Positions 25,618 through 34,525 of a stretch of 64,000 nucleotides of DNA are shown piece by piece. The translations under genes and the position numbers were made by a program. The stretch lies in the NCBI RefSeq assembly GCF_902459765.1, contig NZ_CABPSP010000009.1:186001-250000 (forward strand), read 5' to 3'. The DNA comes from Pandoraea anapnoica. Lineage in GTDB: Bacteria > Pseudomonadota > Gammaproteobacteria > Burkholderiales > Burkholderiaceae. How positions within the stretch are numbered: position 1 is the stretch's first letter; each line of letters starts with the position of its first letter. The notes under the pieces are model-generated. The model ran no database searches. It was not told the origin of the DNA and was given only the letters and a program-made list of their open reading frames with translations.

Positions 25618-26520
25618 TCAGCGGATCCCAGCGCGCATGAACGACTGCACGAACTGACGCTGAAACAGCAGGAATGCGATGAACAGCGGCGCGGCAGTCA
25701 TGAGCGTGGCAGCCGTGATCAACGACCAGTCGATGCCCTGATCCGTCGCCGCAAACACCTGCAAACCGACCGTTAGCGGGCGCGTCTCCACCGAGTTCGT
25801 CACGATCAGCGGCCATAGGAAGTTGTTCCAGTGGTGACTGATCGACACCAGCGCATACGCCACATACACCGGCCGTGCAAGCGGCACGTACACCCGCCAC
25901 AGCACCTGCCACGCGTTAGCGCCCTCCACGCGCGCAGCATCGTCGAGCTCGCGCGGTACCGTCTTGAACGCTTGCCGCAACAGGAAGATGCCGAACGCCG
26001 ACGCGAAGTACGGCAGCGCAATGCCTAGAATCGTGTCGCGCAGCCCCATCCACGCGATGGTGCGGTAGTTCTCGACGATCAGCACGTCCGGCATGACCAT
26101 CAGTTGCAGCAACACGATCATGAATGCCACTTCGCTGCCCCGGAACGTGAAGCGTGCGAACGCGTAGGCGGCCAGCGTGGCGAGCACGATTTGCGCCGCG
26201 AGGATCACCGTCACCAGCACGAACGTATTGATGAGATAGCGCCCGAACGGCGCGGCCTGCCACGCGTGAACGAAGTTCTCCAGCGTGAGCGGCGCGTCGA
26301 GCACGAAGCGCGTGGCGTAGGCGGACGGATGAATCGCGCTCCAGACACCGTAGAGCAGCGGCAGCAGCCACAGCAGGCCGAGCAGCCATGCACCGGTCAC
26401 GTCGAGCAGGTTGGCATGCCCCGTCGCGGAGAACGCGGGAAGCGACGCGCACGCTTTGCCCGCTCGGGCGGATGCGTTCGAGGTCCCTGTATCGGAAGAG
26501 GGATTGGCAGAGGTCGTCAT
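25618..26520 (-). CDS. CUT1 ABC permease (UgpE/MalG-like)
   Basis: 300-residue inner-membrane permease. Six helices are visible, with the EAA loop DDAARVEGANAWQVLWRVYV and the fifth-helix region HHWNNFLWPLIV. The N-terminal 35 residues are Ser/Ala-rich and cytosolic. It is the last gene of the importer; its ATG overlaps the stop of the partner permease (26517-26520). CUT1 systems take up oligosaccharides, polyols or glycerol phosphates. Confidence 0.88.
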   Translation of the reverse strand: MTTSANPSSDTGTSNASARAGKACASLPAFSATGHANLLDVTGAWLLGLLWLLPLLYGVWSAIHPSAYATRFVLDAPLTLENFVHAWQAAPFGRYLINTFVLVTVILAAQIVLATLAAYAFARFTFRGSEVAFMIVLLQLMVMPDVLIVENYRTIAWMGLRDTILGIALPYFASAFGIFLLRQAFKTVPRELDDAARVEGANAWQVLWRVYVPLARPVYVAYALVSISHHWNNFLWPLIVTNSVETRPLTVGLQVFAATDQGIDWSLITAATLMTAAPLFIAFLLFQRQFVQSFMRAGIR

Positions 26521-27392
26521 TGGTAATGCGTACGTGAGTCGAGCAGACGGAATTTCACGAAAGCGACGATGGCGAGCAGCGTAAGCAGCACCACCGTGAG
26601 CGCCGCCGCATACGACGTATCCCAGAAACTGAAAGCCACCTGATAGATGTAGTACAGCAGCAATTGCGTGGCGTTATCGGGACCACCGCGTGTCATCACC
26701 ACCACGTGATCGACCAGACGGAACGCATTGATGACCGCGTTGATCACCACGAATACGGTCGTGGGCATCAGCAGCGGCCACTGCACGCGACGGAAGAACT
26801 GCCAGCGCGATGCCCCTTCGAGCGCCGCCGCTTCGGCGAGCGTCGGCGAGATCTGCTGCAACGCGGCCAGATAGAAGATCATGAAGAAGCCCGCTTCCTT
26901 CCAGATTGTGACGACCATGAGCGCGGGCAGCGCGGTGCCCGGCTGTCCGAGCCAGTTGTGATCTCCCCAACCGAACGCCTGTGAGATCTGCGCGATGAGA
27001 CCGTACTGCGGCGTGTAGAAGAAGAGCCAGATGTTCGCTACGGCGATCATCGGCAAGATCGCTGGCGTGAAGTACGCCAGACGCAGCAGCGCGCGCCCGG
27101 GCACCTGACGGTGCACCCACAGCGCCATGACGATAGACAGCACGATCGCCACGGGCACCGTGATCAGTGCGAACAGCAGGTTATTGCGCAGCGCCTGCCA
27201 GAAGACAGGATCGTCGACGAGCGCCTGATAGTTCTCGGCACCGACGTACACGGACGACGCCCCGGCGCGCGCCGTCGAGAATACGCTATGCCATAGCGTA
27301 GCGACTGCGGGATAGTGGGTGAAAGCGACCAGCAGCACCAGCGCCGGTAACAACAGCAGCCAGGGCACCCATGAAGCGGAAGAACGGTTCAT
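26517..27392 (-). CDS. CUT1 ABC permease (UgpA/MalF-like)
   Basis: 291-residue inner-membrane permease with six helices and the EAA loop EAAALEGASRWQFFRRVQWP. It pairs with the UgpE-like permease at 25618, with which it overlaps by four bases. A strong GC hairpin (27414-27432) separates it from the binding-protein gene upstream, a common device to lower permease expression. Confidence 0.88.
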   Translation of the reverse strand: MNRSSASWVPWLLLLPALVLLVAFTHYPAVATLWHSVFSTARAGASSVYVGAENYQALVDDPVFWQALRNNLLFALITVPVAIVLSIVMALWVHRQVPGRALLRLAYFTPAILPMIAVANIWLFFYTPQYGLIAQISQAFGWGDHNWLGQPGTALPALMVVTIWKEAGFFMIFYLAALQQISPTLAEAAALEGASRWQFFRRVQWPLLMPTTVFVVINAVINAFRLVDHVVVMTRGGPDNATQLLLYYIYQVAFSFWDTSYAAALTVVLLTLLAIVAFVKFRLLDSRTHYQ

Positions 27393-27413
27393 CGTCGGTC
27401 CATCGGTTCAGCA

Positions 27414-27432
27414 CCCGGGGCCGGGCCCCGGG
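27414..27432. other. Intercistronic hairpin after the substrate-binding gene
   Basis: CCCGGGG (27414-27420) pairs with CCCCGGG (27426-27432) around CCGGG; the whole is a near-continuous GC palindrome. It lies between the binding-protein stop (27460) and the permease start (27392), probably protecting the binding-protein message from decay or partly ending transcription. Confidence 0.65.
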
Positions 27433-27459
27433 GTTCTACAGACTAATTCACTTCCCGCA

Positions 27460-28764
27460 TCAGCGAGCGTACGGACGCAGAATACGATCCGCTTCACGCT
27501 GCGCATCGTCCAGCGCCTGCTTGGGTGACTTAGTGCCGGTGAGCGCCGCTTGCAGGCCGTCGCTCAGCGCCTTCGTCACGCGCTGGTTGTCGTGCGTCGA
27601 GAACTCGGCAACGCTCACGCCGAGTTGATCGCGCGCCACAGCCGCGGCGGGCACCTTCTGCACGTAAGCCTTCATCGCCGGGGTTTCCCACGCGGCCGGA
27701 GTCACGGCGACATAACCCGTGTCGATACCGAACTGCGCGGCTCGTTCAGGCGTGGTGGCCCACTTGATGAACGTCATGGCCGCCTGCTTTTCTTCCGGCG
27801 TCGACTTCTTGAAGACGTAGAAGTTACCGCCGCCCGTCGGGCTGCCGCCGCGCACCTTCGCCGGCATCTTGCCCACGCCGAACGGGAACGACGCATTGGT
27901 GCGGATGTTGGTCAGGTTGCCGGTCGTCGTGTAGATGATCGCGGTCTTCTTTTCGAGGAAGTCCTTCGGCGTGGTGCCCCACTCGATTGCCCCGGTCGGC
28001 ATGACTTTGTACTTGGTCGTGAGGTCGACCCAGTATTGCAGCGACTGCACGGCTTGCGGCGCGTTGAGGAACGTCTTCGTACCGGCGGGGTTCATCAGTT
28101 CGATACCCGCCGGCGTGGTGAACGCCTGGAACAGCCAGTAGGCAAATCCCACGGACGGCACCTTGATGCCCCACTGCGTCACGTTGCCCGAAGCATCACG
28201 CTTGGTCAGCTTCTGCGCATAGCTCACGAGTTCGTCCCAGTTCGCCGGGGCGCGGTCCGGATCGAGACCCGCTTCGCGGAAGGCGTCCTTGTTCCAGTAC
28301 ATCACGATGGTCGAGCGCTGGAACGGCACGCCCCAGGTGTGACCGTTGATGCGCGAGTTCAGCATCAGCGCCGGGTAGAAGCTGTCGAGCCACTGCTTGT
28401 CGGCGGCCGTGTTGGCAATGCTGTCGATGGGCACGACGGCGTCTTCGTCGATCAGCGTAAAGACGTCGGCGGCGGCGAGCACGGCCAGTTGCGGCGGCGT
28501 GCCTGCCTTCGCGGCGGTCAGCGCCTTGACGACCGAATCCTGATACGAACCGGCGTACACGGGCTTGATCTTGATGCTCGGATGGTCCTTTTCGAAGTCC
28601 GCCACCAGATCGTTGATGATCTTCGTGACCGGGCCGCCCACGGCGACCGGGTAATAGAACTGGAGCTCAACCGGCTTCTGTTGCGCGATGGCGTGGCTCG
28701 TCAGACCGCTGAATGCCAGCGTGGCCAGACTGGCCGCAAACGTTTTCAGAATCGTGCGTCGCAT
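27460..28764 (-). CDS. CUT1 ABC substrate-binding protein (UgpB-like)
   Basis: 434-residue periplasmic protein. Residues 1-27 form a signal peptide ending AIA/Q. The mature part begins VELQFYYPVAVGGPVTKI and has the two-lobed fold of extracellular family 1 binding proteins; NGHTWGVPFQRSTIVMYWN and a ligand-lobe Gly-Gly-Gly-Asn segment are typical of UgpB-like members. The start has CAGGAAC upstream. Similarity to Ugp suggests a glycerol-phosphate or sugar ligand, but the substrate is not proven by sequence. Confidence 0.87.
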   Translation of the reverse strand: MRRTILKTFAASLATLAFSGLTSHAIAQQKPVELQFYYPVAVGGPVTKIINDLVADFEKDHPSIKIKPVYAGSYQDSVVKALTAAKAGTPPQLAVLAAADVFTLIDEDAVVPIDSIANTAADKQWLDSFYPALMLNSRINGHTWGVPFQRSTIVMYWNKDAFREAGLDPDRAPANWDELVSYAQKLTKRDASGNVTQWGIKVPSVGFAYWLFQAFTTPAGIELMNPAGTKTFLNAPQAVQSLQYWVDLTTKYKVMPTGAIEWGTTPKDFLEKKTAIIYTTTGNLTNIRTNASFPFGVGKMPAKVRGGSPTGGGNFYVFKKSTPEEKQAAMTFIKWATTPERAAQFGIDTGYVAVTPAAWETPAMKAYVQKVPAAAVARDQLGVSVAEFSTHDNQRVTKALSDGLQAALTGTKSPKQALDDAQREADRILRPYAR

Positions 28765-28860
28765 GTTCCTGGGTTCCCCATGAAAGCGTAGTGGTGATGT
28801 GACTGGTAGTGAAGATTGGCTGCACGGCCGTGTGTCCGACCGATGCTGGCCCCGCCCTGA

Positions 28861-30066
28861 TTAGGCGTGTTGTTCCGGCATCAGCGCCATGGCCTGCATA
28901 GTTTGCGGGGCTTGCGGCGACGTGGCGTCCGGCGTCTGTTCCGCGACGAGCGATGCAGGCGACGCTGTCGACGGTACGATCTGTGGGCTCACTTTCAGCG
29001 TTACCTCGGCCACGCGCTCGCCCGAAGTCGCGTCGAACAAATGCTGATCGGCGGCATCCCACTGCAAGCCGATGGCGTCGCCCGGCAGGAACGGCCGATG
29101 ACCCGGCACGCGCGTGGCAATCTCGCCCGCGTCGCCGAGTACACACGCGACAAGCGTGTCCGCGCCCAGATACTCGACGGCGCTCACCGTCGCGAGCACC
29201 GCGCCCACAGCGGTCGGCGCGACAGCGCGAACGTGTTCCGGACGCAGTCCGAGCAGCGCGGCGTCGCGCGAACCGGCGGGCGCGAGCGCAGGGCCGGTCT
29301 GCCCGGCGGGCACGAGCGCATCGCCATGACGCACCAGCTTGAGCAAATGCATCGGCGGCGTGCCGATGAAGCTCGCGGCGAAACGCGTCGACGGCGTGGC
29401 GTACAGCGTGTGCGGTGCACCGTGCTGTTCGATCCGGCCGTGGCGCAGCAGCACGACCTGATCGGCCATGCTCATCGCTTCGGTCTGATCGTGGGTGACG
29501 TAGATGAGCGTCATGCCGAGCTGCTGTTGCAGCGCGCGGATTTCACGACGCATTTCCTGACGCAGTTGCGCGTCGAGATTCGAGAGCGGTTCGTCCATCA
29601 GGCACACGGACGTCTCCGCAATGACCGCGCGCCCCAGCGCCACACGCTGCTGCTGGCCGCCCGACAGCTGCGACGGCTTACGGTCCAGATATGGCTCCAG
29701 CCCGAGCAACGACGCCACACGGGCGAGGCGTTGCGGGTAGTCACGCGTTGGCTCGCGACGCACGCGCAGGCCGAACAGCAGGTTTTCGCGCACGGACAGA
29801 TGCGGGAACAGCGCGTACGACTGGAACACCATCGAGAGCTTACGACGCGCCGGCGGGAGCGCCGTGACGTCGTCGCCCCCCAGCAGGATGCGTCCGCTCG
29901 TCGGCGTATCGAGACCGGCGATCATGCGCAGCAGTGTCGACTTACCGCAGCCCGACGGGCCGAGCAGAACGACCAGCGAGCCCGCGTCGGCAGAGAAACT
30001 CACATCCTGGAGCGCGTGTGTGTCGCCCCACTGTTTGCTGACGGATTCGATGACGAGCGATGACAT
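28861..30066 (-). CDS. CUT1 ABC ATPase (UgpC/MalK-like)
   Basis: 401-residue cytosolic ATPase that energises the importer. Walker A is GPSGCGKST, the signature LSGGQQQRVALGRA, and Walker B VCLMDEPLSNLD; the H-loop lies in VTHDQTEAMSMAD. A TOBE regulatory domain fills residues about 235-350, followed by a Thr/Ala/Gln-rich tail of about 45 residues that is longer than usual. First gene of the four-gene operon. No clear ribosome binding site precedes the ATG at 30066. Confidence 0.9.
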   Translation of the reverse strand: MSSLVIESVSKQWGDTHALQDVSFSADAGSLVVLLGPSGCGKSTLLRMIAGLDTPTSGRILLGGDDVTALPPARRKLSMVFQSYALFPHLSVRENLLFGLRVRREPTRDYPQRLARVASLLGLEPYLDRKPSQLSGGQQQRVALGRAVIAETSVCLMDEPLSNLDAQLRQEMRREIRALQQQLGMTLIYVTHDQTEAMSMADQVVLLRHGRIEQHGAPHTLYATPSTRFAASFIGTPPMHLLKLVRHGDALVPAGQTGPALAPAGSRDAALLGLRPEHVRAVAPTAVGAVLATVSAVEYLGADTLVACVLGDAGEIATRVPGHRPFLPGDAIGLQWDAADQHLFDATSGERVAEVTLKVSPQIVPSTASPASLVAEQTPDATSPQAPQTMQAMALMPEQHA

Positions 30067-30273
30067 GAGCGAATATGCGCTGGCCGCGCAAAGACGGCCG
30101 GATCGGAAAAACCCGACCTTAACCGGCTATCGATGGCAGTTTGATGACATCGTGTGCACCAGTCCTGGCGCGGCTCTCGCGGGACAGGAATGTCAGGCAT
30201 CCGATCAGTTGACCGAGGACGTGCAGGCCCGTTGCCGCTCCCATCGCGTGAGAATTCAGGTATCCGAACGAAG

Positions 30274-30303
30274 GTCGCACACGCTTGCGAAAGCGTGTGC
30301 GAC
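30274..30303. other. Perfect 13-bp hairpin with GCGA tetraloop
   Basis: GTCGCACACGCTT (30274-30286) pairs perfectly with AAGCGTGTGCGAC (30291-30303); the loop GCGA is of the stable GNRA class on the + strand. It lies 55 bases downstream of the hydrolase stop and upstream of the ABC ATPase gene. No T-run follows on either strand. It could be a terminator or processing signal. Confidence 0.6.
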
Positions 30304-30357
30304 TTCATGAACTTCCGGGATGTCGGGCGTCGGGAGACGACGCCTGAGTGATGGCGA

Positions 30358-31227
30358 TCAGGCCGCTGCCTGACGGCGCTTGGCGCGCAGCAGCGCCTTG
30401 GAGATGATGCGAGTCTCGGAAGTCGCGGCACCGGTGCGACGCGCCACGGCGTCGCGGAAGAAACGGCGCGTCTCGTCGGCGACGGTCTCGCGCTCGTTGT
30501 CCATCGTGAGGATGTGATAGCTCTCACCAAGCAGGCATTTCTGCTTCACTTCCGACGACACGCCGTTGTACACGATGCGCGCGTTGTGCGGGCTGGCCGT
30601 ATCGTCATCCACCGCATGAACGATGAGGCAATCCGCCGTCACACGATCGAGACGGTTGCGAACGTGAGAAGCAAGCCGTCGCGCGTTATACAGATGCTCG
30701 ATGGGGAGCGACGCCGAGCCGATTTCCGAGGCGTCGTGCAGCGACATGGACTTCTCGACGCGCGCGCGCAGCCGTTCGTTCTTCAGCCCGAACGGCGCCT
30801 TTTCGTAATAACGATAGCGATTGCCGAACGGCAGGTGATACAGCAAATCGAGCAGCGGATACGCAAGCGGAATGGTCCAGCCGTCGTACACGAGCGTGAC
30901 GGCCAGCACCGAGATCGCCGTGACGTCCGGCTCCTCTTCGGCCACGGCCAGACTTAGCGTCGCGCCCATGCTCAGCCCGCACAGCGAGACGGTTTCGTGC
31001 GTATCGCGCAACTCGCGATACTTCGCGCGCGCGGCAGCGATCCACTCGCGCCAGTGCGTGCACGGCGAGCCGAGGCCGTAGCCTTCGATATGGGGCACCG
31101 ACACGGTGTACCCGTCGCGATGTAACGCCTTGGCGACCGGACGCATTTCGAGCGGTGTGCTCGACAGTCCCGGTAACAGCAGCACGGCGTGTTCGCCGCC
31201 CTTGTAGAAAATGTCTTGTTGAAACAT
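30358..31227 (-). CDS. Alpha/beta hydrolase (carboxylesterase/lipase-like)
   Basis: 289-residue cytosolic hydrolase resembling Est30-type monoacylglycerol lipases/carboxylesterases. The oxyanion region is LLPGLSSTPLEMRP and the nucleophile Ser86 lies in GLSMG. The acid is in HAVDDDTASP and the catalytic His in SYHILTMDNE. A Lys/Arg-rich C-terminal tail follows. The ATG at 31227 lies two bases after the stop of the upstream membrane PAS protein, so the two are coupled. The substrate is unknown; acyl esters are likely. Confidence 0.82.
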   Translation of the reverse strand: MFQQDIFYKGGEHAVLLLPGLSSTPLEMRPVAKALHRDGYTVSVPHIEGYGLGSPCTHWREWIAAARAKYRELRDTHETVSLCGLSMGATLSLAVAEEEPDVTAISVLAVTLVYDGWTIPLAYPLLDLLYHLPFGNRYRYYEKAPFGLKNERLRARVEKSMSLHDASEIGSASLPIEHLYNARRLASHVRNRLDRVTADCLIVHAVDDDTASPHNARIVYNGVSSEVKQKCLLGESYHILTMDNERETVADETRRFFRDAVARRTGAATSETRIISKALLRAKRRQAAA

Positions 31228-31229
31228 GG

Positions 31230-32180
31230 TCAAACCCCGCCGGAGACGACAGGCGTCTCCGAAACTTCGCAAACGTCGCGCCGGTCAGGCGTGCTGGCCT
31301 TCAATTCACTCGTATTGCTGGTCGTGCTATCAGAACGGTTGGCCGTGGATGCCTGCGACAGCGTATGAAGCGACGTCACCGGGCGCACCGTCGGCCCCGA
31401 GTGCAGCCGCAGAATCACATAGGTTCCCACATGCGCGCGGAAATGCTGAAGCTCGCAGTGGATCAGGTCGTAGCCACCGTCGCGCGTACGCACGCGCAAG
31501 TTGTAAGCGCCGTGCGGCGGCGGCTCGACGTCGAGCGAGAAAAGGCCCGCCATGCGCTTCGCGTCGTCCGGATGCAGCAGTGCGCGCAGCCCCTCGCGCT
31601 TGGCGAGCTCCGGTGTCACCCCCGTCTCGCGACGGAAATGCTCATCGATGAAGACGTAATGCGAGGCCGGGTTCGCCAGATAAAAGATCGAGTCCAGATG
31701 CTTCGTCAGGTACGTCATGAGGGCGTTGCCCAGTTGCACCGAATCGGTGAGCACCATGCGCTCGTTCTCGGCGCGCAACAGCATTTCGTATCGCGTTTGC
31801 GCCACCTCGGCGATGAGCTCGGCGCGATATTGCGCGCGACGCAGCCGCTCGATCAACGCCACGGCGAGCGGCGTAATCATCAGGAAGCCGGTGACGATAA
31901 GCACATCGCGACGATCCAGTTGGGCAACGTCGCGAAACGGCGGCACGAAGAAGAAATCGAAAATGGGGATGCTGATGACCATCGCCATGATCGCGGGCCC
32001 CAGGCCCCAGACGAACTCGACGATGATGGCCGCGCAAACGAAAAACAGCCCTGGCATCGAGTGATCGAGCACCGGATGCAGGAGGCTGCGAACAAGAAAC
32101 GCAGCAAGTACCACCATTAACGCACCGACATACCGCTTGGCGCCGGGCTCCGCCCAACGTCGGGCGTTTCTGATATCCAT
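31230..32180 (-). CDS. Membrane DUF4118-PAS protein without kinase domain
   Basis: 316-residue protein. Residues about 15-110 hold four hydrophobic segments of the KdpD-like DUF4118 membrane unit (PGLFFVCAAIIVEFVWGLGP, FDFFFVPPFRDV). A coiled-coil-like linker (110-150) leads to a PAS fold (about 155-260, containing NPASHYVFIDEHFRRETG and LLHPDDAKRMAG). The last 55 residues are Ser/Thr-rich. In KdpD-like sensors this arrangement precedes a histidine kinase; here the protein stops after PAS, so output must go through a partner. The coupled hydrolase downstream is the closest candidate. Confidence 0.75.
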   Translation of the reverse strand: MDIRNARRWAEPGAKRYVGALMVVLAAFLVRSLLHPVLDHSMPGLFFVCAAIIVEFVWGLGPAIMAMVISIPIFDFFFVPPFRDVAQLDRRDVLIVTGFLMITPLAVALIERLRRAQYRAELIAEVAQTRYEMLLRAENERMVLTDSVQLGNALMTYLTKHLDSIFYLANPASHYVFIDEHFRRETGVTPELAKREGLRALLHPDDAKRMAGLFSLDVEPPPHGAYNLRVRTRDGGYDLIHCELQHFRAHVGTYVILRLHSGPTVRPVTSLHTLSQASTANRSDSTTSNTSELKASTPDRRDVCEVSETPVVSGGV

Positions 32181-32426
32181 GATTCACCGCCGACGTTTGC
32201 CGACGCTCAATAATCCGAGGTTGTGCACTAAAGGGCGGCACACCTGTTACAAAATATTACGGATTATCGCACGTCCGCTCTTGACGTTCGGGGGCATCAA
32301 ACCCTAATTCAGTCGCGCCTTAACAACATGGGAACGGCGAATCCAGCACTGGCGCGGCTGTGCGGCCAGTGCCGGTTCGGTTGACAGGGAAATACCGGTG
32401 ACAAAACTCGACAAAACCCTGCAAAT

Positions 32427-32448
32427 CAAAAGGATACGGGGCCTTTTG
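32427..32448 (-). terminator. Weak hairpin after dppA-like gene
   Basis: CAAAAGG (32427-32433) pairs with CCTTTTG (32442-32448). On the - strand the stem is followed by ATTTG rather than a clean T-run. It lies 30 bases after the last gene of the peptide operon. Confidence 0.35.
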
Positions 32449-32477
32449 GGGGACGCTATTTGCGGATTTCGGAGCCT

Positions 32478-33296
32478 TCAGCGCAGCATGGAAGACATCG
32501 CGGAGAGGCAGTTGAGCATGCGAACGGCCGCCTCGACGGTGGGCGCTTCGAACTGCAATGTCACGCCGTCGACGCGCTCCAGCGTCGGCCATTGACAGAA
32601 GAGATCGGCCAGCGCCGTGGTCTGGGTTTGCAGACGCACTTCGACCGGCGTTTCCACCTTGTAGGTATGCCACTTGCGCGAATCGGCCAGCGACACTTTC
32701 GCGGCCTCGCGAATCAGGTCGCACGACTGCGCCGGGTTGAGCGTCATGCCGCTGCCCTGCCCCCACGCCGACTTCGTCTGCACGAAATGGGCGGACGGGA
32801 AGATCGGTTGCGTCTCTTCAACGAACACGTCGTCGCCGCTGGCCATGACCACCGGCACGCCGCGCTCGCCTGCAAGCGCGCCGTAAATCATCGCTTCGCC
32901 CGCTTCCACGCCGCCCAGCCACACGCGCGCGAAGGCGAAGCTGTTGATGGTGTGGGCCAGAATGCCAGCGCTCTGCGCCTTGCCGTGAAAACCGATCATG
33001 AACATCGCGTCGCAACCGGCTTCCACGCCAGCGGCCATACTCAGATAGCGCGGCTTGCCCAGCACCAGACGGGCGCGCGGGTCGAGTTCGTCCGGCAGCA
33101 GATTGCGGAAGCTTCCGTGCGAGTCGTTGACCATCACCTCGGTCGCGCCGCCCGCGAAGGCACCTTCGACGGCGGCATTGGCCTCGCGTGTCATCCAGCG
33201 GCGGGCGAGTTCGTATTCGCCGTTACCGGCGCGCGTCTGTTCGGCGTGAAAGACGCCGGCCACACCTTCGATGTCTGTGGAAATCAGGATTCGCAT
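32478..33296 (-). CDS. dppA: D-aminopeptidase, M55 family
   Basis: 272-residue zinc peptidase of the DppA family, which releases N-terminal D-amino acids from peptides such as D-Ala-D-Ala. The metal and catalytic residues are visible: Asp8 and Glu10 (STDIEG), His60 (VNDSHG), His104 (GFHGK), His115, and Glu131/134 (GGVEAGEA). DppA forms a decameric cytosolic chamber in Bacillus subtilis. It is the last gene of the operon that starts with the RpiR regulator. The upstream 81-base gap carries three 11-base repeats. Confidence 0.92.
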   Translation of the reverse strand: MRILISTDIEGVAGVFHAEQTRAGNGEYELARRWMTREANAAVEGAFAGGATEVMVNDSHGSFRNLLPDELDPRARLVLGKPRYLSMAAGVEAGCDAMFMIGFHGKAQSAGILAHTINSFAFARVWLGGVEAGEAMIYGALAGERGVPVVMASGDDVFVEETQPIFPSAHFVQTKSAWGQGSGMTLNPAQSCDLIREAAKVSLADSRKWHTYKVETPVEVRLQTQTTALADLFCQWPTLERVDGVTLQFEAPTVEAAVRMLNCLSAMSSMLR

Positions 33297-33300
33297 AGTG

Positions 33301-33333
33301 TCAGCAATGTCTCAGCAATGTCTCGGCAGTGTC
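33301..33333. repeat. Three tandem 11-bp repeats before dppA
   Basis: TCAGCAATGTC occurs twice (33301-33311, 33312-33322), followed by TCGGCAGTGTC (33323-33333, two changes). The array starts 4 bases upstream of the dppA start codon, so it covers the ribosome-binding region, where no good Shine-Dalgarno sequence is visible. Confidence 0.8.
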
Positions 33334-33377
33334 ATCGATGGGGTTTCCCGGGCTCGCCGGACTGCACCGGGCTGTAT

Positions 33378-34502
33378 TCAAAGCGTCGCCCAGTCGGGCA
33401 ATACGTCGGCCAGCGCGCGTCGCACGTGACCATCACGTCCAAGGACCGACTCGGCGGCAAACAACGCATGCAGGATGGCCTGCTCGGTAGCGTCGGCCGT
33501 CGCCTGGAAAATCGGATCGAGTAACGCATCGGGCACCAGCGCGGCTGGCGCGACACGCCCCAGCGCGTCGTGCGGCACCGTGTAACCGGTGGTGAAGGCG
33601 AGTGCGACGTCACCGCTGCCGTGACCGTAGACGGAGCCGGTGCGGGCCAACCCTGCTCCGGTGCGGGTCGCAACGCGGCGCAACTGGCGCGCGTCGAGCG
33701 GCGCGTCGGTGGCGACAAGCATGATGATCGAGCCGCGCTCGGGCGCTGCGCTCTGCTCAGGCTGGGCAAGGCGTTCGTCGAGCACCGGGCCGACGTGGCG
33801 TCCGTCAATCGTCAGTTGCGAGGGGCGTCCGAAGTTCGACAGCACCAGCACGCCGACGGTAAACGTCGCCCCAGCCGTCTCCACCACGCGCGACGCCGAA
33901 CCAATCCCGCCCTTGAGGCCAAAGCTGGACATGCCTCGCCCCGCCCCCACTGCGCCCTGTGCGAACACCGGCGACGCATTCGCGAGCGCCTGCGCGTAGT
34001 GCGCGTCCGAGACGGCGAACGCCTGCATATCGTTGAGGTAGCCGTCGTTGCATTCGAACACGGTCGGGTTCAGCGACGGACCGCCGCGTCCGATATCGGG
34101 GTTCGCGGCAATGGCGGCGCGCAGTTGCCCCAGCACGACCTGACTGACGGAGAAGGTGTTGGTGAGCGCCAGCGGCGCTTCGACTACGCCGAGCTCTTCG
34201 ATCTGCATCAGACCGACGCTCTTGCCGAAGCCGTTGATCACGGCGGCGGCAGCGGGAATCTTGTTGCGGAACGGGTCCCAGCGGGCGTGGGGGGCTGCGG
34301 CGTCGGGCGCGCCGCCCGCGTCAGCCGTGGAGGCCGGTGTCGGGCACACGACCGTGACACCGGTCTGCACCGGACCGTCCTCAAGGGTGACCTGCCCGAC
34401 GAACACGCCGGGCACATCGGTGATCGCGTCGCGCGCCCCGGCGGGCAGTTGCCCCACGTGAGGCGCGCCGAACAAGGCTTCGCGAAATTCTGACGGGGGC
34501 AT
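33378..34502 (-). CDS. P1 family aminopeptidase (DmpA/BapA-like)
   Basis: 374-residue N-terminal-nucleophile peptidase related to DmpA (L-aminopeptidase/D-esterase) and the beta-aminopeptidase BapA. The self-cleavage site is Gly201-Ser202 in KGGIGSASR; Asn152 in CNDGYLND is a conserved active-site neighbour. It is expected to mature into two chains. Such enzymes cleave N-terminal amino acids from D-amino amides or beta-peptides. The start has CAGGAG upstream. It lies 24 bases after gsiD, clearly in the same transcript. Confidence 0.88.
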   Translation of the reverse strand: MPPSEFREALFGAPHVGQLPAGARDAITDVPGVFVGQVTLEDGPVQTGVTVVCPTPASTADAGGAPDAAAPHARWDPFRNKIPAAAAVINGFGKSVGLMQIEELGVVEAPLALTNTFSVSQVVLGQLRAAIAANPDIGRGGPSLNPTVFECNDGYLNDMQAFAVSDAHYAQALANASPVFAQGAVGAGRGMSSFGLKGGIGSASRVVETAGATFTVGVLVLSNFGRPSQLTIDGRHVGPVLDERLAQPEQSAAPERGSIIMLVATDAPLDARQLRRVATRTGAGLARTGSVYGHGSGDVALAFTTGYTVPHDALGRVAPAALVPDALLDPIFQATADATEQAILHALFAAESVLGRDGHVRRALADVLPDWATL

Positions 34503-34525
34503 GGCTTCGCGCTCCTGCGGGAATA

